From Auanema rhodensis (Eukaryota > Nematoda > Chromadorea > Rhabditida > Rhabditidae), in contig OZ059896.1 of NCBI GenBank assembly GCA_964057225.1, positions 9,486,001 to 9,550,000 of the forward strand: DNA of 64,000 nucleotides, written 5' to 3'. Below are positions 25,567-39,300 of this stretch, piece after piece. Both the position numbers and the translations under genes were made by a program. Every line of letters starts with the position of its first letter. The first letter of the stretch is position 1. The notes under the pieces were generated by a model. It saw only the letters and a program-made list of their open reading frames with translations, had not been told where the DNA came from and made no database searches.

Positions 25567-27353
25567 ATGAGATTTACTCTTCTTCTTATACTTTTTAATA
25601 TAGAATATTCAAGAATATGTGGATTTTTTCAAATTATGGATGATGAGAATGACATACTGTTCACCGATTCATATATTGGCAATGTTCAAGAGTTTGGTAT
25701 CTTTCGTTACATTTAGATATATTCGGTAATTTTTCAGTGAAGTCTCTCGATTAACAGAAAGAGGTGAATTGGATATCCTTCAGCACAAGTTAGGTGTTGT
25801 TGCATTGTATATGAGAATTTATAAAAGACTTGTGCCTACACAATCAGGAATAGGGTAAATTTGTTTATAATATATACATATATAACTATATATATATAGT
25901 ACAATTTAGATTTCTTCATCAATTTCCCGAACCGATCAATGATCTGAATAAAGAACTCTCAAGAGAATGTTTGGATAGCTTAACGGTATAGTAATAATAT
26001 CTTATACTATTTTATAGCAAAAATTATAACAGAGATGTATTAATTATGTATTGAGTTATCTTAAAATTGCTCAGCCTTGGTTGCAGCCCATTAATTCGTC
26101 GTTTTTTGAAGTATCTCTCAGGTTTTCATTAATTGATTCTTGTACAAAACAAACAATTGATTTTTCAGTAATGAAAACATGAAGCAATTTATAAATGACA
26201 ACCTGTTAAACTTGGAAATTTCAGCAGCTCAAGTAATAAAAATAATAAAAATATTTTATATTCAGAGAATCATCTGTTTATATTTTCAGATTTTGTGTTT
26301 TTTAGCTAGCAATGAAGTAAGTTCGTTCGAGCTGTTGCCATTCTGCGGATATGACATCAAAACTAATCATATGGTAAGAAATTAATTAATTAATTAATTA
26401 AAATTTCATTTTCAATTGATAAATTACTAAGTTAGTTTGCATATCAGTTTGCTTCAATTGATATATACTCAGTAGTTACAAGCCTTATCCAACTTTATTA
26501 TATTGATACTATAACACAGTTGTAGATATGGCCAGGTGGACGTATACAAGAAAGACCAGATTATTTCGATGAAGTTCTAGGAAAACCATTTGAATGTGCC
26601 ATCAAAAGGTACACGACGTTTTTCAGATCTTTTGTTTTCTAAACCCTTTTATCCAGCTTTTGTCCAGATCCCTGCTGCTCTGACGTAGATAAGAACAGTG
26701 TATTATTTACTGAGCGCGAATGTCATCGTAATGTCTGCAAGCGACCTGATAGATGCTATATGAATGTGAAGCAAAATCTACAACTAAATAATCAGAATGT
26801 TTTACTTTTAGCGTGATTTAAATAGCGAATTCAAGGCAATGCGAGCAAATAATTGGAATATATCTTGTCCTTGTGGCGATGGACATGAGTTTAGATCTGA
26901 TGTAGGTGAATGCGTTCATGGCAATGTATGTGGCAGAAGAAATGTCTGTCCCGGTAATATCATATATAAGTATATATGAAATAATTATTATAGTTTCTAT
27001 GTAATTGTATATTTGTTAAGATAATCAGCAATGTGTCAATATAGTTGAAAGTCCAGGATACGCTTGTATTTGTCAACTAGGCTACATCCGCACGGTTAGT
27101 ATCCTAATCAATCTCAGTAATTGTTGATTCGTTATCTTTGGCTTATGATCTCTATTACATCATTATTATGCTTTTTTTCGGGATTTCATATATGAATAGG
27201 GTTTAGGCTAAAAATATATGTATGGCTTATGGACCATCATCACAACATTGGCATGGACTAGCTTTCAGTGACGATCATCCATCAGGAGTCAGACGAGTCT
27301 GGCTACAAAACATTTTGACTTTTTTAATTCCAATTATAGTATTGAATATTTAA
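25567..27353 (+). CDS. Secreted EGF-domain protein, unrecognised
   Basis: Eleven exons join in phase: 25567-25696, 25743-25854, 25910-25985, 26075-26121, 26169-26232, 26290-26373, 26526-26608, 26657-26765, 26812-26953, 27021-27094 and 27207-27353. The product is about 355 residues. It begins with a short signal-like stretch (MRFTLLLILF). A middle region without a recognised domain follows, then cysteine-rich segments (FCPDPCCSD, ECHRNVCKRPDRC, ISCPCGDGHEFRSD). A single EGF-like module (CPDNQQCVNIVESPGYACIC) comes next. The end is hydrophobic (NILTFLIPIIVLNI) with no tail, as in a GPI signal or a short anchor. I do not recognise the family. The first intron must end at an unusual TGAAG acceptor to keep frame. 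An earlier ATG near 25,536 would give a 21-codon upstream frame. Confidence 0.7.
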
Positions 27354-27820
27354 GTATTTCAATAATGAAAAACTATGGTATGAATATGATTTTATTGTAT
27401 ATTGTATTTGTCGGTAAAATATAACATGACAATATTATACAATGACATAATGTTCAATATTAGAAATTAAGTTAAATTATTATATTAAGATAAGTGGTTA
27501 CAAACAGATGTACAAAGTTTAAAAAAAATTAATATTAGGAAGTTTGAGACCGAAAAAGTGGTTCATACATACACTAAAATACGTTGAAGTACCAATATAT
27601 ACAAAACTTAGCGTAAAGCGGTCATACGAAAGTATAAAATTAGTTTATGCGATGCGCACATGGCGGATTAACTTGCTGGGAATAATGATAATAAGAAAAG
27701 AACAATATAAAGAGTTTTAAAACCTTTACCCAAATAAATAGGTAAGTTAGAAAGAAAAGTTTCAGTTATAATGAAAATAAATTACAAGCTTGTGAAGAGC
27801 CTACGTTGCCTCAAACGATT
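27354..27820. other. Convergent 3' spacer
   Basis: About 470 bases between the 3' ends of the EGF-protein gene (+) and the BEN-domain gene (-). AT-rich; it should hold both 3' UTRs. Nothing else is seen. Confidence 0.4.
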
Positions 27821-30800
27821 TTACCGTAAACTGACATTCTTATTGATAGAAGCTACAACAACACGCCATTGACGGCTATCAGGATTCAAGTCAGCATTCG
27901 GAAACCGCCACTGGATCACCTCTTGAATCCACTTTTTCTTCTCTTCATTTTGATCCTGAAGCAAAAGCATTAGTAGATCCGAAAATTATATAGTAATGTG
28001 TTAACATACCTTAAAATTCAATTTCAGAGAATCTTTGAAAACAGCACGTCCGATATTTCTAGCATAAACTTGAATATTTCCTTTTGAATCATCCCAGCAA
28101 TCGGCTTCTTCTTCCTCGTCCACACTTACATCACTTGAAAAAACAGGTCCTGCGAATAAGTATCGATTGCAAAAGTAAGTCAAATGCAATTAGTAATACC
28201 ATCTTTTCTATTTCGTTTACTTCCTCTTAAGTTGATAGTTGTAGTAGATGTCGAAGTGGAAGGGACATCTGTTGACTTAGATTTCTGTGCTTTATTTCTG
28301 CTCTGGTTAGTCTGAAAAGACACATAATTTCTCTCAAAATCGGAAAATAATTCTACTTGGTTAGAAGAAACAGAGTTATCGCTTTTGGTTTTCCTAACAA
28401 CTTCAGGCTTTTCCTCCTTAATGGTAACGACAGGAACAGGCAGTTCAGATATTCCTGAAATCAAATTAATATAATACTGATTTTCGAAATAGAATATATA
28501 CCATTTATATATTTGTTTGCTGCAGAAGTACAACATTTCCATTTGGCTACATGGGCGAACTTTTCTGGAGTAGGGAAACGACGATCCAAAATTTCATGAA
28601 GCCAATTTCGTTTTCCCAAATCTCGATCCTTAATTATGAATATAATTAATCGATTGGATCGATTACATTAAATTACTTTGAAATACAAATGTTGAGAATT
28701 GGGGAACAAATGCTCGCACATAAGCTCGCAGTATGTTGCAGGAACTCCATTACTCTTCTTATAGCACTCTTCCTCAATATCTTTGGAGAAGTAAGGGAAT
28801 GGATTTTCTGAAAATTAAGAAAATAAGATTTTTATAATTAAAAAAATACTAACCAGCTCCGTCTTCTCCAACTACTTTTGTCCTGTTTTTGTTGCATGCT
28901 ACAGCACATACCTAGAACCGAAAATATTATAAGATCAAACCAAATATAACACCACCTTCCAACGCTGGTCTCTCTTCAATTTATCGTGTATCGGGAAGCG
29001 TACATCAACACATTCACGAAGCCAGTCTTTTCGCTTAGGATCCTTTAACGAATTGAATGAAAAAGTAAAAAATACAAACAATTACTTGTTCTTTAAAGAA
29101 ATTTTGTAGTGAATCAGAGAAGAGATGGAAAGCCATAAGTTCAGCATACTTGGTAGCATCGTTATTAGAACGTTCATGACACGACTTTTCAATATCACTG
29201 TTCAAGTATTTGAAAGTTACTGAAATAGTATGAACACGGTCACAATATAATGCTCATAGTACTTACGTTCCCCTGGTAAGGAGCGACTTTTGTTTTTCTT
29301 TTCACGGGCATTTAAAGTCATGTTCTTGTTGATATAGTATGAGCAATTTTTCCATTTCTGGAGATGAGCTGCGCGATCTTCTGCAGGAAAACGGAAGTCA
29401 ACAGCTTCGTGGAACCAATTTCTCTTTTTTGCGTCTTGATCCTAGAAATAAACGAAGTAATATATGAGGTAAACATCCATTTCTTACCTTGAAGTATAAA
29501 TGTAACGTATCTGCGAATAATTGGCGACTCAGTTGTTGAGCATATACAGCATAACTTCCTTGGGCTCTTCGAAAAATATCTTCTTCCTCCAAACGAGCGA
29601 TAAAAGGATAACGTAAGACTAAAATTTCGAATTATCAATAAGCCATTCCGAACGCGAAAATACCAGGTCCAGCTCTTCCAATTGTTGATTCCTTTTTTCG
29701 TGGAGGTGAACGGTCTTCCATATACTCATCAGCATCAAATACACGCTTGGCAGCTTTTCTACACAAGAAAAAATGAAAACCATGAGTCGACAACACTATA
29801 CCTTTTCAATTCCTGTTGTACAATCTTATCGAAATAGTTCGGTAAATCTGGTTTCCGTGTTAATGTATCTCTACGAGTTAAAAGACTCCTTGAAGGACTG
29901 AGATCACCTCCTAAAGCAATGCTTTGTGGATATTCATCTGAAACACAAAATCTTAGAGGCTACGGATCTTTGTCATACCAAAGTTATTCACTACTGATCC
30001 ATCTGAGGCCGTTCCATAGTAGCGAACCAAAATTTGTCGTATCTCCTTGAAAAAAGTATAATAGAATTATACGAATATTGATATCAAACCTGGAACCGCC
30101 GGTTAATCCTTGATACATCCTCCGACATTTCATGAAGAAGATTCTGAAGAAGGTCTCGAACTATTCCAACTGATTCAAAATCTATAAAAAGAAAATAAAA
30201 GATTGCATTAGGTTTGTAGGTCGTACTCATAGGTGGTTCACAACTCTCCTGTCGATACCGATCAACTTCTACCGACTCGTCAACAGCTGATTCTGGTGTG
30301 GCCTCTCCAGCATATGACACCATCTGGAGAATGTTGGATTCGCCTAAGCCATCATCAGAAGAATCGCGAACTTCGTCAGCACTATCAGAAGATTCACCAA
30401 TCATAATTTCAGATGATTTATTACTCTGTGAACCCTATAAAAAGCGTTTTAACGAAAACTTCTGGTTAAAAAGTCTTACAGCGGCGCTGGATGATCTGTT
30501 TGTAGCTAAGTCATCACAAATCGATCTAGCATCGGTTGAATTCCTGCACAAAGCTGCAACTTCAAGATGGCGTCCATCGAATTCAACAACGGTTCCTGCA
30601 AAAAAAAATTACTTATTTTAGAAATATCAATTCTGTTGAATGACAACTTCTTCGAAATCCGAAAAGCTAACTATCAGAATTCTGATCAACTCATTTGGAA
30701 ATGGAATGTCTTAGATTTTCAAGAAGAGATTATTTAATAAACATTGTGAAACATAGTGATACCTTCAGTTGCTCCTTCTAATGCCTTCTTGTCGGATAGA

Positions 30801-30856
30801 ATGGAGTACTCTCGAGCGGATGGGTCGAACACTACTGCAGCAATATAATCCGGCAT
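27821..30856 (-). CDS. Protein with four tandem BEN-like domains
   Basis: About 17 exons give roughly 725 residues. The N-terminal region (MPDYIAAVVFDPSAREYSIL) is followed by an acidic, serine-rich linker. Four repeats of about 80-90 residues then follow at about 29.35-29.62, 28.88-29.22, 28.55-28.84 and 27.82-28.12 kb. Each has the pattern YA-x-x-L-x-x-x-LF, then YFK-D-x-D, then W-x-x-E-x-x-x-x-RFP and W-x-x-x-x-x-x-x-N-K. This resembles BEN domains, which bind DNA or chromatin proteins; vertebrate BEND3 also has four. A Lys/Ser-rich segment (SKSTDVPSTSTSTTT) separates the third and fourth copies. An intron interrupts each copy at the same place. The role is likely transcriptional or chromatin regulation in the nucleus. 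The BEN assignment is by pattern, without a profile search. Confidence 0.75.
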
Positions 30857-30865
30857 GAGGATAAC

Positions 30866-33391
30866 CTGGAATTGAAATATTATTAAAATAAAGAAAAAAT
30901 AAAATGTTTCTTCGATATTGTGAGAGTGAGCAGCTTTAAACGGATTTAAGAAGTATGAGAGCGTCGTGGTTGCTTTGTTGTTCGGAGGTTAAACGCAACG
31001 CAACCGCGTTCACAAAGCTACTTTATTTGGAATAAAGTATTTTTTGCATAGTAATAAAGATTGCATATATAACAAATTAGGAAATGATTTCATCTTCAAG
31101 GAACCATTTAAGTTTAAGGAAGTATTGCCTACTACGGAGGTAGCTCTGTTGTGGTAGGTTAGTGGAGCGCTCGCTGCAGAAAATCGATAGAGCTGACACC
31201 GCCTCCGACTTGTCTATAGGCAAGCCACAGCCTGTGTGTCTATGTGGTGTAGTGCGTGAATCGTCTTAAACAACCGAAACAGAAAGCCAAACAGGCGGAT
31301 TCAGAAGCCTTATCAGAAGAGTAATACTTAATTGTATTTTGGAAATAATTTAAAATATAGTATAGTTCTGTAGAGGAGCTATAATTCACTAGAATGGAAA
31401 TAATTCAAAACGAGGTTAAGATTTGATAAGAATATAAGATTGATGAGATGAATCAAATTAGAAAATTAAAAGATGGAAAAGAGTCTATTCTGTACAATAC
31501 AAGAATATAAAATGACTATTCAGTTAGGTGTGATGTCGTTTGAAAGTTGTTCATGGATTTTACAATCTGAATGTAGCCCGGAGTCACTCTGAAAACATAT
31601 TAGGTGCCGTGAACATTAAGAGGTCGAGCTAATCTGCTTTCTCTGGGGTTATGTTTCTGGCGCCAAATGATGATGTGAACAAAGAAAACACCTGTATACA
31701 GTAGGTTCACTTTTAGCTAATTCTCAATATATATATATACATATATATATATATATGTATATACTTAATTTGAAATAAGTATAAAAACCTAAATATATGG
31801 ACTTGTGAATGCATAATAGCATGAGATATACTTGAGCATTAATAAACTGGTTTATACTTAGAAAGTGATACTTCGATAACGTTTTCGTATTACACAGCTG
31901 AGGAAACGGGAATGAGAAACGCATACGAATGAATCTTTTCAACTACTGACCGGCAAACGACTAGGTAAATCGTTTAGCAAACAAAGTATCCACATGTGGT
32001 CAAGATATCTTAGAAAGAACTCTTATCGAAGAAGATACAGAAGATACGTCAAGATTCGGTGAAGCGTTTTGTTTTCAGAGTATATACTCCGTATCGGATT
32101 TTTGATTTATGCTGAAAATAAGATATAGCTGGAAGTAATCACCATCTCTCAAAATACCCTCTGTTCGGTCAGCATCGTTTGTGCGACAGAAGTCTTGCAG
32201 TGGTGATACTGAAACATATACCAATAGTAATATGAAGTTAATCAAAAAAATTTAATATACAGCTATTAAACCCTTATATCCAACTAATTTGTTCATGTAG
32301 TCTTAGTAGTAGCGTAAACGACAAACAGTTTAACAACTATTTGTCAGTTACCAACAAGAAAAAACCATTTCGTCAATGATTTTGATGTAGAGATCGTTAG
32401 AAAGATTTTTGTTGCGGAGAAATGCTTGCCGCCTTCATACATTCTGATGAATTCAATTAGATAGCGAAATGAGGATGAAACAAGACAGATAATCGAGATC
32501 TAAGGTTAGAATAAGATGAAATAACGTGCAAAATTAGGGAACATAGAGATATAACGAAAAAAGGAGAAAAAAATAGGAACCGTTTTCAATCTCAATAACT
32601 AAGATTGATGGATGTACATATACCCATAAGTGAAAAAAGCAATATAATCCTTCAAGAGTACTAAGCAAAGATGATGAGCAATTAGAATTTCGTAAGTGAT
32701 ATATAAGAAGAGTTCTTATTTATTTTTATTTTCTGTATTAATTATATATTATATATAAAATATAATTTTAAAATCTTAATTTTTAGATAAGACGTATGCA
32801 GTGGTAAACATCATTTGAATTCTTAGGCTGTCTCAATCGGTTGCATGTTTGTATGTTTGTTTGTTGTGTAGAAGTAAACATTGAATTCACTATGAGGTCA
32901 TATTGATTGTAAACCAAGAAATAGCTTGGTATGAAATCAATAATCACCATTCGTTAACTTCAAAGCAACTATTTCAAGTAATGTGAAGTTCGCTTGGAAT
33001 CAATTTGAATTTGAGCGTTCCCTAAATAATGATATAAATACATTTAATAATAATAATTTATTAATTATTTGAATATATAAATATATATTACAATTCTGAG
33101 AGGCCATATCACAGTTTAACTATGAAAGCAACTGAAAAAAAAATAAAATTTAACAAAAAAAATTGAATCATGGGTTGAAGGCATTAAGATGAGCATGAAT
33201 GGAATGTTTTGAGTTAATTGAAAGAATAAACAAATAATAAGAATAATATATAAGAACCGTCTTTTGGCTAAAAATCACAATCAGTTAATTACCAGACACT
33301 TGAAACTGGTATTTCAAAGAGATACAGTATCGTAACAAATGAGAAATGTCTGAATTAAAGTTTTTTTTCGCGTTTCTAAGGCTTTTTTTGG
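30866..33391. other. Spacer upstream of the BEN gene
   Basis: About 2.5 kb between the BEN gene start and the 3' end of the giant receptor gene, both on the minus strand. It contains an AT microsatellite (31,727-31,756) and a more GC-rich stretch at about 31,130-31,270. No exon chain, tRNA or mobile element is recognised. Part of it must be the BEN gene promoter; an upstream non-coding exon is possible because a CCAG acceptor ends nine bases before its ATG. Confidence 0.4.
31727..31756. repeat. AT dinucleotide microsatellite
   Basis: Near-perfect run of AT/TA repeats in intergenic sequence, broken by a single C. Likely length-variable between individuals. Confidence 0.85.
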
Positions 33392-36300
33392 TTAAATTTG
33401 GTCTTGCGTCATACTTGGTCTGTACATGTGCTGTTGAGCTTGTCGAATTCTGAATTTGTTTGTAAAAAATTCATATAATTATGTCATGATCTATACCTCT
33501 GTTCTAAGATATTTTCTCGAACATTGTCATCAGATTCTTTTTCAGTAACGTAAATCGTTTTTGATTCATACTCATCCTCATCTTCGTAATAGTATCCTAC
33601 TGGTCGTGGACCTTCTGGAAAGAATAGCAAGATTAAAAAAAATCTCAAAAAGTGCAAAGAGAGAGAGAGAGAGAGTCAGTAGAAAAAATAAACTGACCTA
33701 TTACTGGTCGTCCATAGATGAAGTTACTTTGTAGATCTCCGATATGATTCTTTTCCGGTTCAACTTCATCGAGGCGATTAAAGCGACAAGATATCATATA
33801 TACAATGGAAACTATAGCTACTAGAACAACGACAACTCCACCTAAATATAAATAAAATTAGTTAAATATCTTAAAAGATTATAATACCAATAGCAGCCAT
33901 GACAATAGTGAATTTCTGGGTAGATGGTCGTACACGTTCTTCGCATCTTAAATCATGAGAATTAACTTAATTTACCAGAACATAATTAAATTTAGAGTTA
34001 ATCTTATATGTTGTTCTAGTTCATTATCACTAACCTTTCACCGGCAAAATAATCCTTGCAAACACATTCAACAAGTCCGACAGGGTTCTTCTTACACACA
34101 CCATCGTTAAGACAATAATTTGTGCAAGCATCTTAAGATATACATTACAGTATTCTCTTACAAAAAATTCAGATACCTTTGCAATAGGTTCCGTTTCCAA
34201 TGTATCCGGGCTTACAACGACATTCATAGGAAGGAATATCATTGTGATCAGGTAAATCAATACATATAGCATGCCAAGAACAATCATCTTCTCCTGTGGA
34301 ACATTGATTTGTATTATAACACTGTGATTCTGCTGTTGCTCCTGAAATAGTTATAACTCATTAATTATATTCTTTCTGATTACCAACCTTCAGCAGCTGT
34401 TGTATGATCAACAGGGCAAAGTTTGCAAGTTGTTTGTTGTTCTAAATCCTGGAAGGTACCTCGTTGACAGAATTGACAGTGTTTCCTGTAATTGGAAAAA
34501 AAGTTCCATTAGATATTTTGTTTATTTCAATAACGCTTACGTTTCTTTCACTAAATATTGTCCTGGTCTACATAGAGGGGTATTGCATTGTCCTCGTCGA
34601 GTTGATGACATACCTTCGGTTGTAGTACCTATAAATGCGTATTATTTGTTTAGTAAATGTTTTATAAATTAAAATTTAATATAAACATATGTAGTATAAT
34701 CGAATTTACCTGGCGGACACTGAATGCATTGCTTATTCTCTCCGCGACTACGATAGAATCCGATTGCACATGGCTGACATATTCCAGATGCTGATAGTTG
34801 TTCCCCATCTGAAAGAAAACATTAAATGAAACAAGCAAATTGTTTTCAAATGTTACCTGGACATTCGTCTTTACATTGATCTTCAGATTTGGAAGTGTTT
34901 GTCAAAGTTATTTTACCAATTCCACATGAGATACATTTGAAAGATCCTGCCAAAGGCTGATAAAAGCCAAGGCCACATGGTGTACATTTTGATGTAGAAA
35001 GATCTAAGTAATGACCTGGTTGACAATTATCTAAAAACATCTCTTATTCAGTAATTTATTTATGTCATTCAATTTAACCTTTGCATTCTTCTTCAGCAAC
35101 TGCTCCCATTCCTGAAGTCACTTGATCAGCTGGACATGAGAAGCATTGAGATCTTCCAGAAAGAGGCTGATAGGATCCTTCAGGACAGAACTCACACTCT
35201 GACGTGCTAGCTGAGTAATATGTTCCAGGAGCACATGGAACTGTATTAAGATGAAATAATTTAACTAATATAGTTAACACTTACCGCAAACATCATTGAC
35301 TGGAATTTGACCGGGTTGACAGTGGAACTGATCTAACAGTTGGAAAGAGTTTAGATCAGGACGTCCATTTGGAAGAACCTAAATCATAAGAACTTTCTAT
35401 TTAAAACTCTGATTAAAACATACTTTCTCCATGTTGAAAGCGCCATTGGTGAGAATAGCATCTTGAAGAACATCAGCAACTTGTATCTTCTGTGCGCTTG
35501 CAGGGTCAACAACCAAAGCTCTGAAAATGCGAATTAAACCATGGCCAAAAGATGTTAATAGTGATTTTATTCTCCAAGTTGTTAATGTTATTACCGTTTT
35601 ACGGGCAATTCCACTCGGATTTGGAAGGAATGAGCTTCGCGTTTTATACGCCTGACATCAGAAATACAATCAATATCAATGCGAACTCCTATGCATGTGT
35701 TGTTTTCCCTAAATATTGACGTAAACAATGTAGAAGTGTATGTTCAAAAATAAACAAAAAAAAGTAAAAGAAACTTACACAGCACTGCATATATTCCATT
35801 TTTTATTAATTTCATTTATAACATCAATTAGTTTTTGGCGTAAAGCATTCTTGCTAGAATCTGTACACATGGAAGAAGCTGGATAAGCCAGTCGAAGAAC
35901 TACCACACGTGTAGCGGGAATTGTTCTTAAAATTTATTATTTTGTTTTATACCCCCATTTTCTAAAACATACTTTGTACATTGAGGATATCTGAATGAAA
36001 TTCTGCTTTCCTGTCTTGGACCCCATTCACCGTCAGAAGCACATGTATAGAAGTAGGATGGTGGACGAGAAAATTCGAATCCATCTCGGCATTCGATGGA
36101 GCATGCCTTATAACGAAGCTGTGGACCCCAAGCTTCACAAGCTTGAATTCCATTAATCGGCTCTTGCAAAACAGGGCAATGTTCCTTCACAACATGAATC
36201 TGAAAAAAATTAAAGTAAGATTAATCAAACATAAAGTAAATATTTGTGCATAGTTGTAAATGTTTTTTCAAAGTTCTACGCAAGTTTTCTAAAAAAACTT

Positions 36301-39300
36301 AATAGTGGATATTTAATAAATTCTCTTGAATTTTAAATAAAATATTCAAATACCTTGAATGTACATTTAGCTGATCTCGCTGAACCATCGTAAGCAACAT
36401 ATAATACATCATATTCTCCCCATGTGAAAATCTTTAATATCAATTATCAATTATATGAATTCTAAAGAATTGTGTGTTGTTTACCTGTCCCGGTTTCAAA
36501 TTCTTTTCAATTTTCACAAGTGATTTCTTTGAGAAGAATATTGGTTCATTCCAGGTAACATTTACTTCTCGTTTCGTAGTTATTAAGTATTGATCCGGAG
36601 GACAATTCTGAAATGAAGTAATACTTCATACCAGATCAGAATCTTAACAAACCTCAACGACAATTTCACTTTCTTCATGAACTTTTACATTTTCACGTCC
36701 ACAGGAACTGCGAGATAATCTTTCAACTTTTCCTTGGAGAACAGTATACCCAGAGAATCGAACCAAAAGATTTTTCATGCTCGGCTAAAAATAACTTGCA
36801 AATGCAAAACTGATTAAGAAATGTAACAAACCTCTGATTCCTGGCAACTAGTAGCCATAATTGGAACTTCGTCTTCGAAGCTAATCAGTCTGTCCCACAT
36901 GTGAACTCTTGTAATAGAACCTTGTAATGGTGTTGTATCAGAACCAAGAGAAATGATTACACTGAATTACAAATTATTGTTTTATAGATTCAAAGTAAAT
37001 GATTCACTTCATATTCAGTTGATTACCAGCTCCATATCCAGTGTCATCGAAGAGCCGAATAGAGTTCCAAATAAGAGAGTATGCTCCTTTTTCTGATGTC
37101 CACATAAACACCTTAAGACAAGAGAAATTAAATTGCAACTACATCTTAAACTCTTACTAAATGATTCCATCTTCCATTATTAATTTTTTGGGATGCAGGG
37201 AAGTGTAAATGAAGTGCTGGACTTTTTTCAAACATATTCAGAGTGACACCCTCATCAGAAACCTCCAGAAGAGATATTGGGTTTAATGAATAGTTCATGT
37301 GACTGAATATACAATTAGAATTGGAAGCATTTGGTGCTGTAATTACCTGCTGTTGTATAAGTTGAGAACGACTCCTTTTCCTTGTTCCTCATCAAATCGA
37401 ACCCAGAATGATAACGAGAATTCTGAGCCTGTTAAACTGAATGGCAATGCCCTAGACACTTCAGCTGGTCGTAAACTATCATAGAAATGGAAATCATAAT
37501 CTTCATCAATATCCTTTTCGCAGCTTGATCCCATTTTGTTAAATGGACATTTGCAGAATACTCCATTAATCTGGTCTATGCATTGAGAATTGACTGGACA
37601 TGGTGAAGACAGACAATCATTTATATTAACTTCACAATGTTCTCCAGTGAAACCTATTCAAAATAATGTAAACATTTCTAATAGAAGCATTATCATTACC
37701 TGCTACACAAGTGCAAATAGATTTTCCATTTTCAATATGGCATGAGCCGCCATTCTGGCATGTACCAGAAGCACACATATCAGTAGTGTATTGACAGCCT
37801 GAAAAGAAGCTTACAGAAAAAATTATCATTATGAGTCATACCATCTCCCCGGAAGTGTTTGTTACATGTGCACTGAGAACGTGATCCAAAATCTCCACAA
37901 ACTCCTCCGTTCAGGCAAGGGTCACCCATACATCTATTGGGAGCTACTTCACAATCTTTTCCACTTACACCTTCTGGACAGACACAGAAATAATCGGTTG
38001 GAGTCGGAACACAGTGGCCATTGTTGTGACAAGGATTATTAGCGCAGATGCTCGATTCCTTTTCACATCTTAAAATAATTTTCTTGAGTATGGCTCATTT
38101 CCTATTATGATTTGTACCGTTGTCCTGTCCATCCTTTAGCACAATGACATTGGAATGACGCACCCATATCAACACAGCTTCCATTATTTAAACAAGGTAA
38201 TGATATACACTGAAAAATAAAAACAATTACTTTTGATTTCGAAATTATTTCCAACTTGATCAATTTTTTGTTCACAATATGGTCCAGTATAACCAGGCTT
38301 ACAAACACAGGTAAAGCTATTTATTCCATCTTCACAGCTCTAAAAGATAAGAGGAATATCAGTTATAATAATGATATACTGATTATATATTATTCATCTC
38401 ACCTGTGTTCCTATATCATAACACTTGTTGTACTTGCATTCAATAATATTATGTTCACAATGAACACCGTCATATCCAAGTGGACATGTACAGACATATG
38501 ATGGACCCAAATTAGTGCAAGTTCCTGAAAATGAGTTGTGCTTTAGTCATTATATTACTTTATTTGTTTAGATTTTTATCATTTTGTTATAAAACCATAC
38601 CATTATTACTACATGGATTTGATGCACAGTGGTTCACTAGATGCTGACAGTTTTTACCATAATATCCAGCACTACATTCACATTTGTATGATGTAAGCTA
38701 AAAGAAAAAATAATAATTATGATACATAACGTTATAGTTAATAATTTTATTTTAAATTATAAACTATATTTCCTTTCATTGTTCGTTTTTTTTTCTCAAA
38801 GTATTCACCTGTCTTATACATTTACCACCATTTTTACATATATCTTGAGCACATTTGTTAACAGCTACATTACATCTAAATATTATATATTTTAATTAAT
38901 AAAATTAATTTTATAAATTACTTTTCTCCTGTCCATCCTTCTTCACATATACATTTTTGTTCAAATAGTGTATCAACGCATATTCCATTTTCACATGGAT
39001 TAGAACTACATAGGTTTTCTGAGAAAATTATAATTTCCATCCCAAATGTCTGATTAAAATAAATATTCTTACCTTTAACTTGACAACGTTTTCCTGTAAA
39101 ACCATGAGGACATTTGCACTCAAAATCGTTAACCAGGTCGACACATGTTGCATTCAGTGCACAAGGTGAGACAGCACAATCATCTGAAATTTTAAAAACT
39201 TCGTCTTCACATTTCTAAGTATTCAAGCTTCAAGCTCAAGATTATAACGAAAGTTATAATTTATATTTCTTTAGTTTTCAAAAAAGAAAATATTTCTTTA

